The notes under the pieces are model-generated. The model saw only the letters and a list, made by a program, of their open reading frames with translations. It was not told where the DNA came from and ran no database searches. The position numbers were made by a program, and so were the translations under genes. DNA of 64,000 nt from Morella rubra (lineage: Eukaryota; Streptophyta; Magnoliopsida; Fagales; Myricaceae): NCBI GenBank assembly GCA_003952965.2, contig CM025852.1, positions 20,099,915 to 20,163,914 of the forward strand. Direction: 5' to 3'. Numbering within the stretch: position 1 is the stretch's first letter; each line of letters begins with the position of its first letter. This document shows, in pieces, positions 59,015-64,000 of the stretch.

Positions 59015-59699
59015 GACAGCTGTCTATATTAATTCCGTACAGCTGTCAAATTTAAGATTTTAAAATATTTTTGATATGATAAAATTTATATAAATACTTT
59101 TAACTTTTTATATCTTTTTTAAAATAGTATCTTTTTCTGTAAATTAGTTTATGTTTAAGTTGAGTTTTTTTTTTTTTCTAAAAATGTTTAGGTTAGTTTA
59201 AATAGGTAAAAAAAATTATTTATTAAAGTTAATATAGATTCTATTAGTATTGTTAAAAAAGTTGACAGTTTATAAGAATGTATTAACATTTGTAAAAAAA
59301 AAAATTAGAATTTTTTTAAAAATTGTTAAAATTTGTAAAAAGATACTAGAGTTAGTAAAAAATAATTGTAAAATTTTTTTTTAAGAAAAAAAAAATTGAA
59401 CTGTACATGAAAAATATTTTAAAATCTTTCACAACTATTTTTTCAAAATTTCAATAACATTTTCTATATTACCTTCCATAAAAGAAATTTTGCTTATCCA
59501 AACATGGGCATAGTATTTGAGAAAATTTTTCTTATTCATAGAATTATTGACATGAGTAGGAGCTAAAGAATATCAACTCCGATATTAATTGTCACCCCTT
59601 GTTTGATTTGGCCCTTAAACCAAACCGAAAGTGATGTTAATTAATTGAAATGTCTCTTCAAGACAAAATTAGAAAAAAAAAATAAAAATGAAAAAAAGT

Positions 59700-60060
59700 A
59701 AATATACTTGTCACCCATAAATTATGGAGGTTTTAATATTGCACCATTCAACTATCAATTTTATACACTTCGCATTCTCTGTTAAATTTTCTTGTCAAAT
59801 TAGATGGAACTATGATAATGGCCTTTATTTATTTTGCACATGTTCATATTTGAAATAACATATTATTACCGATTCATTAAGTCATTACGGGCATTATCAG
59901 TTATTTAGGTGTAAAAAACTCAATTTCAAGTTTAATAGAAATTTTTTACGGATGGTGCAAAGTGTCTAATATTGGTAATTGAAGAGTGCAATGTATCAAA
60001 ATTGATAATATATGGTATAATGTATCAAACCCTCTATAATGGGTTAAAAAAGTATCTATC
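59700..60060. repeat. Degenerate MITE-like inverted repeat
   Basis: The left part reads TATACTTGTCACCCATAAAT, then TTTTAATATTGCACCATTCA; the right part carries GGTGCAAAGTGT, GAAGAGTGCAATGTATCAAA and GGGTTAAAAAAGTAT in inverted order. The logic (a 'column of words' read in both directions) resembles the nested MITE at 37.7 kb, but the ends are too diverged for a firm call. Confidence 0.4.
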
Positions 60061-60631
60061 CCTTCTATATTTTATATGTTATTTATATGTAACAACCAAC
60101 CCAAAGATATATTAAATGAGTATTTTGAGTTTAAAAAAATAGATCAAGTTATAATCCTATTTTTTATTTTAAAAGTTGAAGGATAAAAGCGGGGGATCGT
60201 ATTTTTGAATTTAAAAGTAATGGGATATAGATCTAATCCTATGTTTGAATTAAAAACTGATGAGATAGAGATCTACTCCTAAGTTTGAATTGAAAATTGA
60301 TGAGATGGAAATCTAATTTATTGGATGCTAAAAGTTAGGTTGAGGTGATGCTACTAGGTCTCGAGTGATTGGTCAGCAATTATTTGAGAAACTTTAAGTT
60401 GTGGGTTAAGCGTGCACTATCTTTTATATTGTTTTGATATGGTATATGGGGAATTGTACAAGTTTTGGTAATATTGAATTGTTGAGAGTTCATGAACTCA
60501 TTTGAAATATTTAGCTTGATATGTTGGAATGTTAAAGCTTACTTTGTGAACATACTGTGAAAACTATTCTTATACTTGTGGCATGATGTCTTTGTAGCAT
60601 TGATGATAATATTTGTGATATGATGTCTATG

Positions 60632-60773
60632 TAATCATTTTGATACTCTCGTGATATTTGGAAGTCTTTGTAACCATTGAGGTACCATTGGTGATTTCTT
60701 TATAACCATTTTGATACTCTTGTGATATTTGAAGGTCTTTGTAACCATTGAGACCATTGGTGATTTCTCTATA
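60632..60773. repeat. Two tandem copies of a 71-bp unit
   Basis: Units start at about 60632 and 60703 and share CATTTTGATACTCT, GTGATATTTG, GTCTTTGTAACCATTGAG and ACCATTGGTGATTTCT. A weaker third copy may precede them near 60590. Non-coding. Confidence 0.7.
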
Positions 60774-61065
60774 TCGCATACCTTGGACATTTTATGTATT
60801 TTTAGATTTGGTATAGCTCACATTATTTTCTTGACTTTGGTTATTTCGATAAAATTGTCATTTTCCTTATCCCATTAACTTGCTACTTACTCTCAAATTT
60901 TTTATGTTTCAAAAGTGTGATTTGCGAGACTGCTTTTGGAGATCAGTTTATGGAAAGTCGTTATATTAATCGTTTTGGGAGACATTCATCAATGTTGAAA
61001 AATATTGTATATGCTAATGCTGCTAATTTTAATTTCAGAGCTTTACTAAAGTTTTAAGAAGAGAT

Positions 61066-61500
61066 GATTTTTGTTAACATTAAAATATAAGAGAAATAAT
61101 TTAAACTAAGAGAGAGAAAATAGATAAATAGAGATACAAGATGTAAGTGGTCTAGTCCACATACCTACATCCACTGTAGGAAGGTCCAGTCCATGGGGCA
61201 CACTTGTATGTTCACTTGTACTTGAACCAGGCCTAACGCAGCTGGACTGAGACTAGGCCTAAACTAGATCGAGTTGGACCAACAAGAATGCTAGTTAGCT
61301 TGAACCAAATGAACGAAATGGCTCTGATACCATGTTAAAATTAAAATAAAAGATAAAATAATTTAGATTAAGAGAGAGAAAAGAGATAAAGACGTAAAAT
61401 TTAAGTAGTTCGGTTCATATACCTACTTCCACTATGGGAAGACCCAGCCCCATGAGACACACTTGTATACTCACTATTGGAAGGATGAGATTACAATAGA
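61066..61500 (-). mobile_element. Copia LTR relics on the minus strand
   Basis: At 61320 the plus strand reads GGCTCTGATACCATGTTAAA, the reverse of an LTR end plus a tRNA-Met primer site (TGGTATCAGAGCC). An LTR-like sequence follows (61334 onward) and a diverged second copy lies at about 61070-61215; both share TTTA(A/G)A(C/T)TAAGAGAGAGAAAA and CATACCTAC(A/T)TCCACT. No coding part is visible. It is an old, broken fossil. Confidence 0.55.
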
Positions 61501-62509
61501 GCTTTATTTATAAGCCCTTGATTACAAGAGCCCACATTGATTTAGGACTCTTAGATTTTTTTCCACCGCTGGCGCTTCACTACCACTACCATTTTTTTTC
61601 TCATATGAAAACTACGTAAATAATTATGGGAAAAGTTTAAAAATTACATAAATGGTTTAAAAATCTTCCTAGTGCTCAACTTTGTCATATCTTTTCAAAT
61701 ATAGTATGATCAATTTTGAAATAAAACGCCCATTAATAAGTTTCCAAATACATTATTATCAATTACAAAATAAAATGACAATTAATGAGTTCATCAATTA
61801 TGAAATAAAACACTCATTAATGGGTTGGATGAAATAAAACGTCCATTAATGAATTTCCAAATATATGATCAATTATGAAATAAAATGCTCATTAATGGGT
61901 TGGCTATATTAAAAATACCCATCAATAGTCATTAATACGTTTTTCTTTTTCTAAAATATATAAAAAAATATAAATGTTTGATACCTTTGATTTCGATATT
62001 CTCCTTTTCAGCTTATTTTCCATAGATATGCTAGCAAATTTTTTTGCAATAAACATATAATCCAAATGTGTTTAGCTCCAAATTCAATAATATATGGACT
62101 ATAAAATAAAATTAGGTGGGTTCAATTAAATAGGAGAGTTCAATTATAGATGGACATCACGAGAGAATCAATCAAAGACAAAAAAATGACATTAATGGGC
62201 GTTTTAAAATTATCCTTCAAAACCAAAGTGAGATGAGTTTTCAAAATTAGCCTTGCTTCATTATATTTCCTTTCATGTTAGTGAGTTTTCCAAAATTGGT
62301 TTTGTTGAGCTGTCTTTCCATTCGAATTTGAATTTCTCACACCTCTCTCTCTCTTGATGCAAATTAGGAAGTTGTTAAATTGATAGGGAGAAGATTTTTA
62401 GGAATCATATTTTTTTATCTCTTCCCCTCCCTCTCCTCATTTCTCTCGCTCTCCTCACATTTCTCTCACATTCGCAGCACAATTCTCTCGTCTCTCTATC
62501 TCATGAATG

Positions 62510-62660
62510 ACCAGTTACCGTACCGGTATCGCTAAAATCGGTACCGTTGCCCACCAGTAACCAGTAAAAACAATATTGTTTTCTATGACACGGGCATTGG
62601 TGCTGTCGTTACCGGTGGAAGGCATAACTGCCACCGGTGGAAGGCCCATGTCCCAAATAA
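62510..62660. repeat. ACCGGTA-rich repeat segment
   Basis: Clustered words (GTTACCGTACCGGTATCG, ATCGGTACCGTTG, GTTACCGGTGGAAGGC, CACCGGTGGAAGGC) resemble the repeat at 19.84-20.56 kb in word type but not in order. It is probably an end fragment of a hAT-like non-autonomous element. Borders are not resolved. Confidence 0.35.
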
Positions 62661-62739
62661 TGGGCTTTTGTTTTTAGTTTCATAATTATCATGCTTGTAC
62701 ACATTGTTTAAATTGATCAATTAAAATTTATTTTTAAGT

Positions 62740-63030
62740 GAAATCTTCATTGTTAGCCCTCAACTATAATCCAAATGTCATTTACTAAATTGAATTGCAA
62801 AATTTATCATATTTCTTCTTTAGAGTACCAAAATGCATCAACTTTCGTCCTCTAGTAAGATTGTACAGTTGAAATGTACATAAGTTAAGTTAGATTATGT
62901 ACATAAGTTAAGTTAGATTACGTGACACAATATTGATAGCTAGATCTTATGACAGCGTAAATATTGATGCATTTTAGTATTTTGAGGGCTAAATATAAAG
63001 AAAGTCATACTTCCACCCTCTAAAATGACA
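62740..63030. mobile_element. Fold-back MITE, copy 2 (copy 1 at 55905-56190)
   Basis: The left half TTGTTAGCCCTCAACTATAA through AAATGCATCAACTTTCG is mirrored by the right half AATATTGATGCATTTTAGTA through GAGGGCTAAATATAAAG. A short internal duplication of TACATAAGTTAAGTTAGATT lies near 62878-62920. Non-coding. Confidence 0.6.
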
Positions 63031-63581
63031 TTTAGGTGATTGTTGGGAATTAGAGTCACCCTGTCTAGAGATTAAGCTTTTTCTTTCTTTATTGATTGTC
63101 AGTAGTTGTAGTGATAAATTGATGAAAGTGCAGTGATAAGATGCTGGTCGCTTTTTTTTGAAAGAAAAATCATGTTCTACTTTTATATTGTCGAAAAAAA
63201 ATCGTACTACAAAGTTTTTATATATATATATACAGTTTAAACTTTACTTTTATAGTATGAATTTTCAGTTCTCCCCCAAGCGAAAAAAATAAAAATCTAA
63301 GCTCCACCGCTTATCCAAGACGAAACAGAGAACTTCTAATTCAGTCCACTATTTTCCCATTTATTCAGGGACAATGTCACCAGCTCTGAGCTCACTAACT
63401 TCTTAAATTGCTTAATAACACTCCCAGTCTAAAGGCAAAGTCTGGGTTTAGAGATTTGGTAATGCCACCATTATAAGCATCTGGTATGCTCCCACATTGA
63501 ACCTGATCGTATTACAATACATCCCCAATTAGAGGACCTGTTATCATCTACGTCCCTAATTATAGGAATAGTTTTGGTTGG

Positions 63582-63787
63582 AACCCGGTGTTTGCATGCC
63601 AAATTTTGGTCAGCCCTAAATTTTGACCTAATAAAATAATTCTAGAATAACACTTCTCTCCCCATCATATCATCTCTTTTTATCACCATAAACATAAAAA
63701 ATTTACTCAAATAGTCTCTTTTTCACTTTTTCACCGATTTCCATAAATTAAAAATTTTAAACTCCCAAAATTTTGGCATGCAAACAT
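63582..63787. mobile_element. MITE with GTGTTTGCATGCCAAA ends
   Basis: The left end GTGTTTGCATGCCAAATTTT is the inverse of the right end CCCAAAATTTTGGCATGCAA, followed by ACATG. The interior holds CACTTTTTCACCGATTTCCA, a word also seen in the tandem pair at 54.7 kb, linking it to the same family. Confidence 0.65.
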
Positions 63788-64000
63788 GTGATCAAATATT
63801 TCTTGTACATATGCAAAACTGCCACAACACCAGTGGAAGAGAATATTTCATGTCTGTTGTCTGGGAAAAAAAGAGAACAAAAAAAAAAAAAAGCTTACCA
63901 TACTTCTTGGTGGCATATTGTTGGCTAGAGATAGAGAAAGTTCTTTCTACATTTTGCATCTCTTTTTCCTTTCAAATGGCACTCGTCCAACTAAAATTCA

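Larger units (their letters stand above)
59040..64000. other. Repeat-rich intergenic end of the window
   Basis: No host gene can be called. From left to right: AT-rich DNA to 59.6 kb, a degenerate inverted repeat (59.7-60.05 kb), a 71-bp tandem repeat (60.63-60.77 kb), copia LTR relics (61.07-61.5 kb), ACCGGTA-rich repeat DNA (62.5-62.66 kb), a fold-back MITE (62.74-63.03 kb), a CCAAAATTTT-family MITE (63.58-63.79 kb) and a candidate splice donor at 63.9 kb. Confidence 0.55.

Noticed and set aside
1-64000. CRISPR array, bacterial operon, organelle insert or rRNA genes
   Set aside because: No regular direct-repeat array, no bacterial gene order and no rRNA or recognisable plastid or mitochondrial gene was seen.

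Overview
The window is nuclear DNA of a flowering plant, probably a woody eudicot. The evidence is GT-AG introns with plant spacing, AT-rich intergenic DNA, plant-specific families (TPS-a terpene synthase, SPEAR/TIE repressor, EF-hand NCL exchanger, plant MORC ATPase), and a dense layer of copia elements, LINE scraps and MITEs. Everything was read by eye. Exon borders come from frame continuity across GT-AG sites and from remembered family sequences, not from alignments or transcripts.

Layout. 1-2.7 kb is ordinary AT-rich non-coding DNA with MITE relics. About 2.7-10.6 kb is an odd block with no recognisable gene or repeat. 11.1-15.3 kb (+) holds six in-frame 3' exons of an NCL-type Na+/Ca2+ exchanger; its 5' exons are not visible. 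16.9-19.0 kb (-) is a complete five-exon SPEAR/SPOROCYTELESS-like EAR repressor. 19.8-23.9 kb is repeats and a LINE scrap. 23.9-27.3 kb (-) is a complete seven-exon TPS-a sesquiterpene synthase of 566 codons. The upstream flank of that gene is repeated at 35.8-37.1 kb. Between the two flank copies lie a fold-back repeat cluster, a LINE split by a 1.5-kb insertion, a partial copia element and a second LTR-like block.

37.1-41.0 kb carries DNA-transposon relics and an intact tRNA-Ile(UAU) gene. 41.06-46.43 kb is a copia element with two 236-bp LTRs; it looks young but is broken. 47.1-59.0 kb (-) is a MORC6-like ATPase gene with a long 5' intron full of repeats. Its last visible exons are followed by the copia element rather than by a gene end, and one exon has lost frame. 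59.0-64.0 kb is intergenic with MITEs and old copia LTR pieces.

The genes have no shared pathway: vacuolar or membrane cation exchange, TCP/TPL transcriptional repression, sesquiterpene synthesis and heterochromatin silencing. I found no convincing new biological system. The best leads are the odd 8-kb block where NCL exons should be, the decayed and truncated MORC gene against a copia element with unmatched flanks, and the duplicated terpene synthase flank that has no gene beside it.
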